DNA of 40,223 nucleotides from Planctomycetota bacterium (GTDB taxonomy: Bacteria > Planctomycetota > Phycisphaerae > Sedimentisphaerales > Anaerohalosphaeraceae): positions 1-40,223 of the forward strand of contig JAKJEN010000009.1 of NCBI GenBank assembly GCA_022705405.1, read 5' to 3'. The notes below the pieces were generated by a model. That model did no database searches. It saw only the letters and a list, made by a program, of their open reading frames with translations, and had not been told where the DNA came from. Below are positions 26,389 through 36,253 of the stretch, piece after piece. Numbering within the stretch: the stretch's first letter is position 1; every line of letters starts with the position of its first letter. A program made the position numbers and the translations under genes.

Positions 26389-27378
26389 ATGAATCAGTCC
26401 GCAACCGCCACAGATCGATCGCTTTCTCCCGCGGATAAGCCATCCATTGGCTGGATGGATGTATCCCCGGCGATCTATGTTCAGATCGCAATAGTCGGGC
26501 TTTTATTTTACAGTTTTTTTTATGAAGAAGTCCAGAGTCTTATCCGCCGCTGGATGGATCCCGCCTGGTCGCATGGTTTTTTAATTCCTCTTTTCAGTCT
26601 CTACCTTTTATATCACCGCAAGGATGATATTCTTCCCTTGAAGGCCAAACCGAGCTATTTCCTGGGACTTGGCAGTTTGATTCTGTTTCTGACCCTGTAT
26701 GTATTAAATATTGTCCAATTTAAGTTTGGTTACGGCCGGCCGATTCTGATGTTGGCGGCTCTGGCGTCTGTTGTTCTGTTTTTGGGGGGATGGACCATTT
26801 TCAGGCATGCCTGGCTGCCGGTTTTTTTTCTTTATTTTGCCATTCCACTGCCGGACGAACTGTACAGACGACTGACAATGCCGCTTCGTCTGTGGGCGGC
26901 TCAGATTTCGACCCTCTTATTGAATTTGATTCCAAATCTTGAGGCGGCCTGCCAAGGGGTGGTTATCGATGTGGTATATAAAGGCCAGCGGCTGGAACCG
27001 AGTTTGGATGTAGCTGACGCCTGCAGCGGGATGCGTTTATTGTGGGCGTTTTTGGCCTTGGGCGTTTTGATGGCTTATTTGCATAAACGGCCTGCCTGGC
27101 AGCGGGCGGCGCTGCTGATCAGCACGATTCCCATATCTATTTTGTGTAACATTATCCGAGTTACGGTAACCGGTCTGATTTATATCCTCGGAGATCCTCG
27201 GTATGCGCAGGGGGTCTATCATCATATGCTGGGCAATCTGATGATCTTTGTGGCCTTTCTGTTCTACTATGCGCTGGCCTGGCTGATGAGCAATTTGTTT
27301 GTGGAAGAGGAAGCTGTAGAGGAAGTTATTGTGACCCGTCAAAAACATTCCTCCGACGCACAGGGGGCTGACCGATGA
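26389..27378 (+). CDS. Exosortase (PEP-CTERM-type transpeptidase), multi-pass membrane protein
   Basis: Exosortases are thought to cleave C-terminal sorting signals of exported proteins, analogous to sortases. The 329-residue protein has about eight predicted membrane helices and the conserved triad: C212 in ADACSGMRLLWAF, R257 in CNIIRVTVTG and H278/H279 in YHHMLGNLMIF. The early motif WMDPAWSHGFLIPLFSLYLL is also characteristic. It follows the Wza-like gene by 18 bases and overlaps the EpsI gene by four bases (ATGA), an arrangement seen in EPS-associated exosortase loci. No PEP-CTERM or similar substrate tail is encoded in this window, so its targets lie elsewhere. Confidence 0.92.
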   Translation: MNQSATATDRSLSPADKPSIGWMDVSPAIYVQIAIVGLLFYSFFYEEVQSLIRRWMDPAWSHGFLIPLFSLYLLYHRKDDILPLKAKPSYFLGLGSLILFLTLYVLNIVQFKFGYGRPILMLAALASVVLFLGGWTIFRHAWLPVFFLYFAIPLPDELYRRLTMPLRLWAAQISTLLLNLIPNLEAACQGVVIDVVYKGQRLEPSLDVADACSGMRLLWAFLALGVLMAYLHKRPAWQRAALLISTIPISILCNIIRVTVTGLIYILGDPRYAQGVYHHMLGNLMIFVAFLFYYALAWLMSNLFVEEEAVEEVIVTRQKHSSDAQGADR

Positions 27379-28181
27379 AAGCGAAGGCCGGATGGATAAA
27401 ACCCTCCTTTATAGTATGTGCAGCGGTGCTGGCTCTGGCGGCCTCCACAAAGGAATATACCATTCGCCAGTTGGGTATCCACTTTATCAAGTATCCGTTG
27501 GAACTGAAGGCCCCTTTGGACAAGTTCAGCGAGAGCAAACTGGCCCCCTATGCAGTTGTCAATAAGGCGCGCATTACCAACCGAGACGTCCTGGATAGTC
27601 TGGGAACCGAAGAATATCTCCAATGGGAACTGGAAAACCCGGATGCCCCCAACGACAGTCCGATTCGATTCTGCTCCCTGTTTATTACCTATTATACAGG
27701 CAATCCCGACATGGTTCCCCATGTACCGGATGAATGCTATGTCGGCGGCGGAAACCGCCGTCTCGGCGGCGAGATCATTTCGATCCCGCTGGATCCGGCT
27801 TTGTCGGACTCATCTGAAGCGGAAATTCCCAACCCGTTAAACGCCCAGTCGATTGTGTTCAGTCAGACTCTCAAAGGGCCGGTTTCGGTTGAAAAAGAGT
27901 TGCGCGTGCAGTACTTTTTCAAAGCCAACGGTAAATACGCTTCCAGTCGTACGGAAACCCGAAGTCTTCTGGGGCGCAATTTTTTCAGCAAATATTCTTA
28001 CTTTTGTAAAGTAGAATGGAAGTTTTACGGAATGGATTATACAGGAATTGTCTATCCAGGCAGAGACCAGACCATTGAGGCAAGCGGCAAATTGCTGTCT
28101 ATTGTGCTGGCGATTCTGGAGGCGGATCACTGGCCGGACTGGGACAAGGCCAACCGGCAGACAGCTAAAAAACTTAATTGA
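27375..28181 (+). CDS. EpsI-family exosortase-associated protein
   Basis: The 268-residue protein has an N-terminal membrane anchor (about residues 9-24) and an extracytoplasmic domain of the EpsI family (DUF3485), which accompanies exosortases, sometimes as a C-terminal fusion. The family hallmark region is visible: FITYYTGNPDMVPHVPDECYVGGG, with P116-H117 and C121. C-terminal pieces such as LRVQYFFKANGKYASSRTETR are less typical. The gene starts inside the end of the exosortase gene (ATGA overlap at 27375-27378), so the two are translationally coupled. Function in the family is unproven; a role in polysaccharide or sorted-protein processing is inferred. Confidence 0.82.
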   Translation: MKAKAGWIKPSFIVCAAVLALAASTKEYTIRQLGIHFIKYPLELKAPLDKFSESKLAPYAVVNKARITNRDVLDSLGTEEYLQWELENPDAPNDSPIRFCSLFITYYTGNPDMVPHVPDECYVGGGNRRLGGEIISIPLDPALSDSSEAEIPNPLNAQSIVFSQTLKGPVSVEKELRVQYFFKANGKYASSRTETRSLLGRNFFSKYSYFCKVEWKFYGMDYTGIVYPGRDQTIEASGKLLSIVLAILEADHWPDWDKANRQTAKKLN

Positions 28182-28197
28182 GGAATGGATCAAACAC

Positions 28198-31100
28198 ATG
28201 GCCAAAAAATTAAATAAAAAAATTGTTGTTATACTTTTAGTGATTGTGGGTCTGGGCGGTCTGGGGATGGGAGGTTTGGGGCTTTACTATCTGCGAGGAC
28301 GGGATCCGGTCTATTGTCTTCGGAAGGCGGAGGCCGCGCTGGCAAACAATGATTATAAAACCGCCGAACGATATTTCGGCAGGGCATGTTCTGTTGGCAA
28401 AAGCAATCAGGAAAAGATCGATAATTATTTTCGCTTTTCTGAATTTCAATTGATGCAGAATGAGAATCATGAGCCGGACTGGCCTAAGGCGCTGGGGTGC
28501 TGGTCTGCGATTTTGAGAATCGATCCGAAGCATCCGGTTGCGCTGCGAAAATTATTTGATTATTTCTATGAGATTGCGGATCTGGGCCAGCCATACTGGA
28601 GACAGGTTCAGGAGTACTCAGAAAAACTTCTGGAGACGGAGAAGGAAAAGAATCTGGCGGTCGATCCGTTAATTCGTTTGGCGCATGGCCGGGCCGTACT
28701 TGAGATTGCCCGCAGCGGCGGAACCACCGACCGGCAGGAACTGCTGGATCAGGCGGTTTCCGATTTTCAGAAATATATCGAATTGAAACCATCCGATTTC
28801 AAAGGTTATGAATATCTGGCGGACTGCTCGCTGGTGCAGGGAGATATTGAATCCACCCGAGGAAATTTACAGGGCCGGCAGGCAACCCGACAAAAGGCCG
28901 CAGAGGTATTGGAGCAAGCCCTTGAGATGTCGGAGGATAAGTCCAGCGCTTGGGCGGCGAAAATTCATTTTGAACTGGAAACCCTGACAGATCCTAACCG
29001 GATTGATTCGATTCGCGCCGAGGCGGAAAACCTGACCCGAACGCTTCCGCCCAACGGCCGTCTTTATATTGCGTTGTCGGCGACTTATGAGATGACCGGC
29101 GGAATGAATCGGGCCGCGGAATTGGAGAAAGCGGCAGCCGCCGTACGCCAGGCCATTGCGCTGGAACCGGATAACGTACGGTATGCGATTCGTCTTGCGA
29201 ATCTGCTGCATCGTCTTGGATCCATTTCGCAAAGTTTAAAAGAAGCTGATGAAGCCCTGCAGATTGCGGAGAATTCGCTGCAGCTTGCGGATGCCCAGGA
29301 CAAGCCGGGTCCCCGTCAATCTTACGCTCGAGCCAATCAATTCGGTCTGCTTTCTTTAATCGCCCAAATTCAAATCGAACGAATTCTTGACGCTCCTCCA
29401 TCCGATCGAACGACTCCGGAAGCGAAGAGCCGGCTGGATCGGGTCAAATCCGCTTCGGAAAAAATCGCACAAATCGCAGGAACTCAGGAAAATCCGACAG
29501 TTCAAAAATGGCAGGGTTTGATTACGCTGGCTGAGGGACAGAAAGACAAGGCAATCAGGCAGTTGTACAAGACCTATGAACAGAGCAAGGCCCTGGATCA
29601 GCCCAACCAGACCTCGCAGGTTGATTCGTATCTGTGTTATATCCTGGCCGGTGAAATGGCCCAACAAAATGTGTTCGGGATGCAGAAGGAATTTCTTGAA
29701 AAGGCCATCTTCAACCGATCCAGCATTGCGGCCTGGAGACCAGAGGCCATCCTTGATTATGCGAAGATTCTTATCCAGTCCAGAAGCTTGCCGCAGGCGG
29801 CGGCGATGATTGGCGCCTACGAAAAAGCCAAAGGATCTACTTCTCAATCTCAACAGTTACGGCTCCAGACATATATCGAAGCCGGACTTCTGCAGGAAGC
29901 CGAAAACCTGATATCCAAGATGGATCCGGCCGACAGCGAAACGGTGCAGTTTCGGCTGGCGCTGGTCAGCCGTCAAGCCAATGAATTGTCAGGTCGCATC
30001 AATGCCGAAGAAGACCCGGCCAAAATTGAGGATCTTCGAACTCAGCTGCTTCCTTTGTATGAAACCCAATTCAAACTTTATTCTCAATTGCTGGCGGTGG
30101 AGTCAGGTCTTGTGGATCCGTCCTCGCTGCAGGTTTCCTGTCAGCGGTGGATACAGGAAGGCCAGGCGGACAGAGCTCGACAACTGGTTCATGCGTATCT
30201 GGAAAAAAATCCGGGCGAACTGGCGTTTCTGATTCTTCAGAAACAGTTGGAACAACCGGATCCGAGGTCTATTTCGGCTGAACAAAATCGCGCGCTGACC
30301 CGACAGGCCGTCGAACAGGTTGCAGATCCAAAAATTCGGATTCTGTCTTTGGCCCAGTTTCGCCTGTCGGCTAACGAAACCACAGAAGCGCTGGCCGCTT
30401 ATCAGAAGGCGTATGAACAATATCCGGATGATCTGCATGTTGTATTGTCTTATTATGAACTGTTGCTGAATCAGAAATTGTTTGCCGAGGCAGAGAAAAT
30501 TATTAAGCAGGTCCGCGATAAAAACCTGGATGGGTGCGAGGGCAACTTCTTTGCCGCCCAAATGGAAATGGCCAGACAGGACCTGCCCCAAGCCCAGCGA
30601 AAACTGGATGAATGCCTTGCCTATCGTCCATTGTTTCCGCAGGCATGGCTGCTGAAGAGCCGGGTCTTCTATGTCCAGAATGAGATGCAGCCGGCCCTGG
30701 ATGCGGCGCAAAAAGCAGCGGTCATGAATCCGCTTAACGCCGAAATTATTTTACATTATGCGTCATTGCTGCATGAACGAAATGTGCGGCTGGGCAGTCG
30801 AGTCACAGAAGAGCAGTCCCAGGAGGCGGAACGGCTTTTGCTGTTTGCGCTCATTCTAAATCCGAACAACCGAAATCTGCAGAGTTACTATGCGGAAATC
30901 ATGTTTGACAAGGATCCGGAAAAATCGCTGGCTATGCGTCAGCAGCTGGCGCGAAGAGAACCCAGCGTGTCCAACGCGGTGTTGCTGGGTAATATGGCCA
31001 TGCGGATGGCTCAGGAGCAGCGGGATTTGGCCAAGCAAAAAGGGCTTTATCAGGTTGCCGAAAAGGCCTATCAGCAAGCACTGGCTATGGAACCGGAAAA

Positions 31101-32913
31101 TGAAGGGGTATTGAATGCCTATTCGGAGTATATGCGTCTGACCGGCCACTCCAGTCAGGCGGAAACGATGCTTGGCGCCCAGCCGGATGTCCTTTGGAGA
31201 TTTTATATGCGGGACGGTCAGTATGAGAAGGCCGAAGCCCTGCTGCAGAATCTGCGAAAAGACAAGCCGGAAGACCTGAATCTCCTTCGGGGATTGATCC
31301 TGGCGGCACAGGGAAAAGGAGATCGCGCGGCCCTGCGAAAGCATCTGGATACCCTGCTGCCTCTGTGCAAGACGGCGGAGGATGAATTGTGGGTTTTGCA
31401 GAAGTATCTTGAATTTGAGTTTACTGACTCAATAGAAAAACAAATCGCCAGTTTTCGAGAGCGTTATCCGGAAAATACGTTTGTGCTTCTTCTGGAGGCC
31501 TGGCTGCAGATGAGCCGGGGGAAACTCCAGGATGCCATGGCACAGGTCAATCAATTTCTGTCGTCCAATCCGGACCATGCCGGCGGCTGGCGGCTTCGGG
31601 GTCGAATCTACCGGCTGATGGGGGATTATCCCAAGGCCATTGAGGCATTGCTGCAGAGTAAGACTTTGGACCCGACGCCGGTAAACCGGATTGAGCTGGC
31701 CAATGTGTATCTGGAGAATGGGCAGTTGGAAGCGGCAATCGGGGAACTCCGATCGGGTTTGAACGAGCCCCAGGCGCCCGTTCAGATTCGCTCAATGCTC
31801 GAAAACATTTATGAAAAACGAAAACGTTTTAACGACCTTCGGGTGTTTTATAAAGACACCCTGGACAAATACCCGGATAGTGTGTACTGGCATTTCCGGG
31901 CGGGAAAATTTGCCTACGATCAAAAAGACTATACAACTGCAGAAGCCCTCCTGTCCAAGGCATGGGAACTGAGTCGCAAAGAGGGTCCGGGCGATGCCCG
32001 TACACTGGATTACTACCTGGAAGTCCTTCTGCAAAGCAAGGCCTATAATAAACTGCTGGCTTTCGCTGCGGAAAACATTGATTCTCCTCATGCGGCGATT
32101 CTCTATACCTATATCGCCCAAACCCAGTTGGAACTGGGGCAGAAAGAAAAAGCAGCGCAGAATTTCTTCCAGGCCCTGGACAAAGTGGGAACCAATATTG
32201 ATCTGATGAATGGAATCGTTTCCATTATCGTGGATAAGACAAGTCCGGATACAGTGATTCAATGGTGCCAGCAGAAATTCAGCCAGGACAAGAAGTCCAT
32301 GGCAGGTCTTTTGGGCGCTATCAACCTGTATACTCTGACCGGGCAGTACAATCAGGCCCTCCAGTATATGGATGCGTGTCTGGAACTGCTGAATCCTCAG
32401 CAAATGGAGTGGGTGGTTCTGTCGCTTAGAAAAGCCAATTTATACACGATGGCTTATGCGCAGACATTGGATGAGGAATATTTCAAGAAGGCCTTAGCGC
32501 TAATGGAAGAAATTGTCAAAATTATGCCGCAGAATTATACGGCGATGAACAACCTGGCCTATCTGCTGGCCGATAATAACCAGGAACTGGATAAGGCCCT
32601 GGAATATGCCCGCAAGGCCTGTCAGAATGAATTGGGCAATCCGGTTTTCCTGGATACGTACGCTTATATCCAGTGCCTGCTTGGAAATTATGAAGATGCT
32701 CAGCAATCTCTGCATCGAGCGATTCAGCTGCATGAAGCGCAGAATGAGCCGATTCCCTGGGAAGTGCATAAGCATCTGGGAATGGCTCAGGAAGGGCTGA
32801 AGAAGACGCCGGAGGCCGTGGCGTCCTACCAGCGGGCGATTGAATCCGCCGATATTCCGGCCAAGGAAAAGGAAGCCCTGGATCAAAAGATCCGGGATTT
32901 GATTCAGCTTTGA
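28198..32913 (+). CDS. Giant membrane-anchored TPR-repeat protein of the EPS/exosortase locus
   Basis: This protein of 1,571 residues has an N-terminal membrane anchor (IVVILLVIVGLGGLGMGGLG) and then almost continuous tetratricopeptide repeats to the end, for example ANNDYKTAERYFGRA, GDYPKAIEALLQSKTLDPT, GQYNQALQYMDACLELL, ANNLAYLLADNNQELDKALEYA-like segments and GNYEDAQQSLHRAIQL. It resembles the long TPR proteins (PrsT-like) of PEP-CTERM exopolysaccharide loci but is much longer than those, which are about 900 residues. ATG 28198 is chosen because the membrane anchor follows directly, with GAGGA 13 bases upstream; the frame is open further upstream only as overlap with epsI. It may scaffold the export machine in the periplasm. 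Exact role unknown. Confidence 0.88.
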   Translation: MAKKLNKKIVVILLVIVGLGGLGMGGLGLYYLRGRDPVYCLRKAEAALANNDYKTAERYFGRACSVGKSNQEKIDNYFRFSEFQLMQNENHEPDWPKALGCWSAILRIDPKHPVALRKLFDYFYEIADLGQPYWRQVQEYSEKLLETEKEKNLAVDPLIRLAHGRAVLEIARSGGTTDRQELLDQAVSDFQKYIELKPSDFKGYEYLADCSLVQGDIESTRGNLQGRQATRQKAAEVLEQALEMSEDKSSAWAAKIHFELETLTDPNRIDSIRAEAENLTRTLPPNGRLYIALSATYEMTGGMNRAAELEKAAAAVRQAIALEPDNVRYAIRLANLLHRLGSISQSLKEADEALQIAENSLQLADAQDKPGPRQSYARANQFGLLSLIAQIQIERILDAPPSDRTTPEAKSRLDRVKSASEKIAQIAGTQENPTVQKWQGLITLAEGQKDKAIRQLYKTYEQSKALDQPNQTSQVDSYLCYILAGEMAQQNVFGMQKEFLEKAIFNRSSIAAWRPEAILDYAKILIQSRSLPQAAAMIGAYEKAKGSTSQSQQLRLQTYIEAGLLQEAENLISKMDPADSETVQFRLALVSRQANELSGRINAEEDPAKIEDLRTQLLPLYETQFKLYSQLLAVESGLVDPSSLQVSCQRWIQEGQADRARQLVHAYLEKNPGELAFLILQKQLEQPDPRSISAEQNRALTRQAVEQVADPKIRILSLAQFRLSANETTEALAAYQKAYEQYPDDLHVVLSYYELLLNQKLFAEAEKIIKQVRDKNLDGCEGNFFAAQMEMARQDLPQAQRKLDECLAYRPLFPQAWLLKSRVFYVQNEMQPALDAAQKAAVMNPLNAEIILHYASLLHERNVRLGSRVTEEQSQEAERLLLFALILNPNNRNLQSYYAEIMFDKDPEKSLAMRQQLARREPSVSNAVLLGNMAMRMAQEQRDLAKQKGLYQVAEKAYQQALAMEPENEGVLNAYSEYMRLTGHSSQAETMLGAQPDVLWRFYMRDGQYEKAEALLQNLRKDKPEDLNLLRGLILAAQGKGDRAALRKHLDTLLPLCKTAEDELWVLQKYLEFEFTDSIEKQIASFRERYPENTFVLLLEAWLQMSRGKLQDAMAQVNQFLSSNPDHAGGWRLRGRIYRLMGDYPKAIEALLQSKTLDPTPVNRIELANVYLENGQLEAAIGELRSGLNEPQAPVQIRSMLENIYEKRKRFNDLRVFYKDTLDKYPDSVYWHFRAGKFAYDQKDYTTAEALLSKAWELSRKEGPGDARTLDYYLEVLLQSKAYNKLLAFAAENIDSPHAAILYTYIAQTQLELGQKEKAAQNFFQALDKVGTNIDLMNGIVSIIVDKTSPDTVIQWCQQKFSQDKKSMAGLLGAINLYTLTGQYNQALQYMDACLELLNPQQMEWVVLSLRKANLYTMAYAQTLDEEYFKKALALMEEIVKIMPQNYTAMNNLAYLLADNNQELDKALEYARKACQNELGNPVFLDTYAYIQCLLGNYEDAQQSLHRAIQLHEAQNEPIPWEVHKHLGMAQEGLKKTPEAVASYQRAIESADIPAKEKEALDQKIRDLIQL

Positions 32914-32956
32914 GGAGTCGGCAAGCGAAGGTCTTATTGAGATCAGGAGTATTCCA

Positions 32957-35239
32957 ATGGCAGATCAGATTCAACGGGTAATTCAAGGTATGACAGCTCC
33001 GGCCCCTGTTCATCCGGCCATGATGCGGATGGCTCCTCCGACGGCGGCTGCGATGACATTGACTCCCAAAGAGATCGTTGGGATATTACGTCGGCATCTT
33101 CTGATGATTTTGTTATTTACACTGGCTGGTCTTCTGCTTGGGACTGCCGGATATTTTGCGATGCGCAGGTTTTTTCCCCGATATACGGCGGTAACAGGCA
33201 TTACAGTTCTGCCTCCGGGAGTATCGGATCCGCGAGCTTTTAATCCAGGCCAGCCGCAAAAAGATCTGTATTACCAGTTCCGTTTTACCATGGCCACCCT
33301 GATGAAGCAGCAGGATATGCTGCAGACGCTGATTGCCCAGGATACAATTCGAGAAACCAAATGGTTCAGCCGTTTCCAAAAACGAAGCGCTGATGGCGAG
33401 GTCCTTAAGACCGATATTGCCGGAGCGATTAAAGATCTGAATAAAAAACTGGGAGCTGTTGCATCACGCGATCAGGATTTTATTCGGGCGTCAATGAGCT
33501 GTGCAGATCCAAAAGAAGCGGCAAGAATCGTCAATGAAATGGTTCGTCTGTTTATAACCGATCAGCGGGAAAAAGCGCGGTTTGGGGTTGCTGAGCAGAT
33601 GACATCGGAAGAACGGCAGCGGCAGAGTCTTCGGACTGCCCTGAAAACCATCCAGGATCGTCTGGATGGACTTCGCGCCGGAAGCGATTTTGGTCGGCTG
33701 AATATTGAAGGGGCTAATTTCCGGGATTACATGGACCAGAAATTAGGTAATTTATATGATGAATTCAGCCGTCTGGAAGCGCAACGCGAACGTCTCATCG
33801 TTATTTTGGAAACCGTTAAACGGCGCGCCACCAGTACGGATTATGATCAGGTTGTCCAGCAGGCGGTGGAGCAGGATTTGATCGTGCGGCAGCTGCAAAA
33901 TTCGATCAACAGCGTCGAGGCGCTGCTGGCTCAACAACTGGCCCGTTTTGGAGAAAATCATCGCCGTGTGATTGAAACGAGACAGACACGAGACCAGTTT
34001 AAAAAAGATCTGGATGCAAGGAAAATAGAGATCGCAGAGATTCAGCGGAATTCTCAGTGGCAAGCGGTTCAGGATGAGATGGCAGCCCTGACTCAGCAGT
34101 TGGAATCGGTCACACAACAAGTCCAAAAAGCTCGGGATGAATATAAATTAGTGGACAATGAACGTTCCGAATATGCCAAATATGAAATTGAACGAGAAGA
34201 AAAACAGTCACAGCTTGAAAAGGCCAACGAGCATTACGAGAGTTTAAAAGCCCTGTATGATGATCCGGAGCTCAGCAAACTCCGCAGTCTGGGCTCAGCT
34301 CCGGAACCATTGGAGATCAGCTCCCCGAAATGGGAAATTTATCTTCCAAGCGGTTTTCTTCTTGGTTTGCTGGCAGGCGTTGGCCTTGCATTTGCGGTGG
34401 AATTGCTGAATGATCTGGTCCGCACGCCCAGCGATGTGATGCGTCATCTGAAAGTTCCGCTGCTGGGCAGCATTTGTCATGCCGATGACGACGAAGAAAT
34501 CGAGGGCGTCGATCTCAGTCATGTAGTTCGCCAGGCGCCCTACTCGATTATGAGCGAATGTTATCGACAGTTGCGGACAAATCTGAAACTGTCAGCCGGG
34601 GCGGCGGCGCACAAGGTCCTTTTGATCACCAGTCCTGACGCCGGGGACGGAAAAACGACTGTTGCTACAAACCTGGCCAGTACCTTGCTGGCTGAGAATA
34701 AAAAGATCCTTTTGATTGACGCCAATTTCAGGCGGCCGGCTACCGGCCAGCTGTTTCCGCGTACTGGAGAAACCGGGGCTCGAATTGAGCATGCGGATTT
34801 CGGGCTGAGCAATTATCTGATGGGACAAAGCGCCGATGCTGTGCAGATTATTCGCCCCAGCGGGATTCCAGGCCTTGATATTATTGACAGCGGTCCCTTG
34901 CCGTCCAATCCAGCCGAACTGCTGGATGCTCCCCGGATGAAAGAACTGCTGGATTTGTGCAAAGCCCGGTATGACCATGTAATTCTGGACGGGCCGCCTA
35001 TGCTGGTCAGCGATGCCAAATCTCTGGCCTCCGCTGCGGATGGAACGATTGTGGTCTTTAATTCCGCTTCGACTCGTCGCGGCGCGGCTATGAGAATTTT
35101 GCGCGAATTGCAGTCGATTCATGCCAATACGGTAGGAACAGTATTGATGGGTATCAGAAGTCGCAAAGGCGGTTATTTCCAGGAAGTTTATCGCTCCTAT
35201 CTGGAATATCAGCGAGTACCGGTTCATTCCACCCTTTAA
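32957..35239 (+). CDS. Wzc/GumC-like polysaccharide co-polymerase with tyrosine autokinase domain
   Basis: This 760-residue inner-membrane protein controls polysaccharide length and export. The N terminus has a Wzz domain with membrane helix 1 (HLLMILLFTLAGLLLGTAGYF, about 49-69), then long coiled coils (200-440), then helix 2 (LPSGFLLGLLAGVGLAFAVEL, near 463). The cytoplasmic BY-kinase shows Walker A SPDAGDGKTTVATN (about 558), Walker A' ILLIDANFRRP (about 586) and Walker B HVILDGPP (about 674). The C-terminal tail has the tyrosine cluster Y740, Y745, Y748 and Y751, the usual autophosphorylation sites. AGGAG is 7 bases before the ATG. It lies between the TPR protein and the sugar epimerase, fitting one export operon. 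Confidence 0.93.
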   Translation: MADQIQRVIQGMTAPAPVHPAMMRMAPPTAAAMTLTPKEIVGILRRHLLMILLFTLAGLLLGTAGYFAMRRFFPRYTAVTGITVLPPGVSDPRAFNPGQPQKDLYYQFRFTMATLMKQQDMLQTLIAQDTIRETKWFSRFQKRSADGEVLKTDIAGAIKDLNKKLGAVASRDQDFIRASMSCADPKEAARIVNEMVRLFITDQREKARFGVAEQMTSEERQRQSLRTALKTIQDRLDGLRAGSDFGRLNIEGANFRDYMDQKLGNLYDEFSRLEAQRERLIVILETVKRRATSTDYDQVVQQAVEQDLIVRQLQNSINSVEALLAQQLARFGENHRRVIETRQTRDQFKKDLDARKIEIAEIQRNSQWQAVQDEMAALTQQLESVTQQVQKARDEYKLVDNERSEYAKYEIEREEKQSQLEKANEHYESLKALYDDPELSKLRSLGSAPEPLEISSPKWEIYLPSGFLLGLLAGVGLAFAVELLNDLVRTPSDVMRHLKVPLLGSICHADDDEEIEGVDLSHVVRQAPYSIMSECYRQLRTNLKLSAGAAAHKVLLITSPDAGDGKTTVATNLASTLLAENKKILLIDANFRRPATGQLFPRTGETGARIEHADFGLSNYLMGQSADAVQIIRPSGIPGLDIIDSGPLPSNPAELLDAPRMKELLDLCKARYDHVILDGPPMLVSDAKSLASAADGTIVVFNSASTRRGAAMRILRELQSIHANTVGTVLMGIRSRKGGYFQEVYRSYLEYQRVPVHSTL

Positions 35240-35260
35240 AGCATAAGAAACCCAGACGTT

Positions 35261-36202
35261 ATGGAACGTTTTTTAATTACAGGAGGAGCCGGGTTTATCG
35301 GTTCCAATATTTGCCGTCGCCTTGTCCGGGAAGGGGCTTTTGTGCGCGTTGTGGACAATCTCCTGACCGGCAAAAAGAGCAATCTGGCGGATGTGATCGA
35401 TTCAATCGAGTTCATTGAGGCGGATATGGGAAATGAAGAGGTTGCCCGCAGGTGCATGAAGGATATCGATATTGTCCTTCATCAAGGGGCCTTGCCCTCC
35501 GTCCCTCTCAGTGTAGATAATCCGGCGGCTACGCATCGTCATTGCGTGGATGCCACTTTTGCTCTTTTGATGGCCGCCCGTGACGCAAAGATCAAACGAT
35601 TTGTATATGCGGCCAGTTCTTCAGCTTATGGAGACAGCCCAACTCTGCCCAAAGTTGAGACGATGCCCTCCAATCCGCTGTCCCCGTATGCGGCCGCTAA
35701 ATTATTTGGAGAGTATTACTGCAGTGTCTTTTCAAAAGTTTTTGGACTGGAAACCATCTCGCTGCGATATTTCAATGTCTTCGGCCCTTATCAGAATCCG
35801 AAAAGTCAATATGCGGCGGCTATTCCCGCCTTTGTGGCAAGTATTCTGAACAATCAATCCCCGACCATTTATGGCGACGGCGAGCAGAGTCGAGATTTTA
35901 CTCATGTTGACAATGTAGTTCACGCCAATCTGCTGGCGGCCCGTGCTGCTCATACATCTGGCGAAGCGATCAATATCGCCTGTGGAGAGCGGATAACGCT
36001 CAATAAGGTTGTCCGTCTGATAAATCAATTTCTGGGCAAGGGCGTAAAACCGGTCTATGCTCCTGTGCGGGCCGGAGATGTAAAACATTCTATGGCCTCT
36101 ATTGAAAAAGCCAAAACACTGATCGGTTATGAACCGGTCATCTCTTTTTCTGAAGGCCTTAACAGGGCTATAGAGTGGTATAAAGAAAACAGCCCGACCT
36201 AA
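35261..36202 (+). CDS. NAD-dependent nucleotide-sugar 4-epimerase (WbpP/GalE-like)
   Basis: This 313-residue extended SDR protein acts on UDP-sugars and supplies building blocks for polysaccharide. It begins with the NAD loop ITGGAGFIGSNICRRL, keeps D37-N38 (VVDNLLTG) for NAD binding, and shows the catalytic serine region YAASSSAYGD and SPYAAAKLFGEYY, with Tyr and Lys in Y-x3-K. RYFNVFGPYQNP and IYGDGEQSRDFTHVDNVV are typical of WbpP-type UDP-GlcNAc(A) C4-epimerases and plain UDP-glucose 4-epimerases; which one cannot be told by eye. It follows the Wzc-like gene by 21 bases and closes the EPS locus; no glycosyltransferases lie in the window. Confidence 0.88.
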   Translation: MERFLITGGAGFIGSNICRRLVREGAFVRVVDNLLTGKKSNLADVIDSIEFIEADMGNEEVARRCMKDIDIVLHQGALPSVPLSVDNPAATHRHCVDATFALLMAARDAKIKRFVYAASSSAYGDSPTLPKVETMPSNPLSPYAAAKLFGEYYCSVFSKVFGLETISLRYFNVFGPYQNPKSQYAAAIPAFVASILNNQSPTIYGDGEQSRDFTHVDNVVHANLLAARAAHTSGEAINIACGERITLNKVVRLINQFLGKGVKPVYAPVRAGDVKHSMASIEKAKTLIGYEPVISFSEGLNRAIEWYKENSPT

Positions 36203-36253
36203 AGATGGGCATCCATTCTATTTATTCAATCAAGTTCGGCTGCTTCTGATCGT

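Noticed and set aside
28048-28197. Upstream extension of the giant TPR protein to 28048
   Set aside because: This part overlaps the epsI gene in another frame and reads as Arg/Trp/Cys-rich shadow sequence; the membrane anchor begins right after ATG 28198.
36190-36253. Terminator between the epimerase gene and dapA
   Set aside because: Only a weak GCCC/GGGC pairing without a T-run is visible, not enough to call a terminator.
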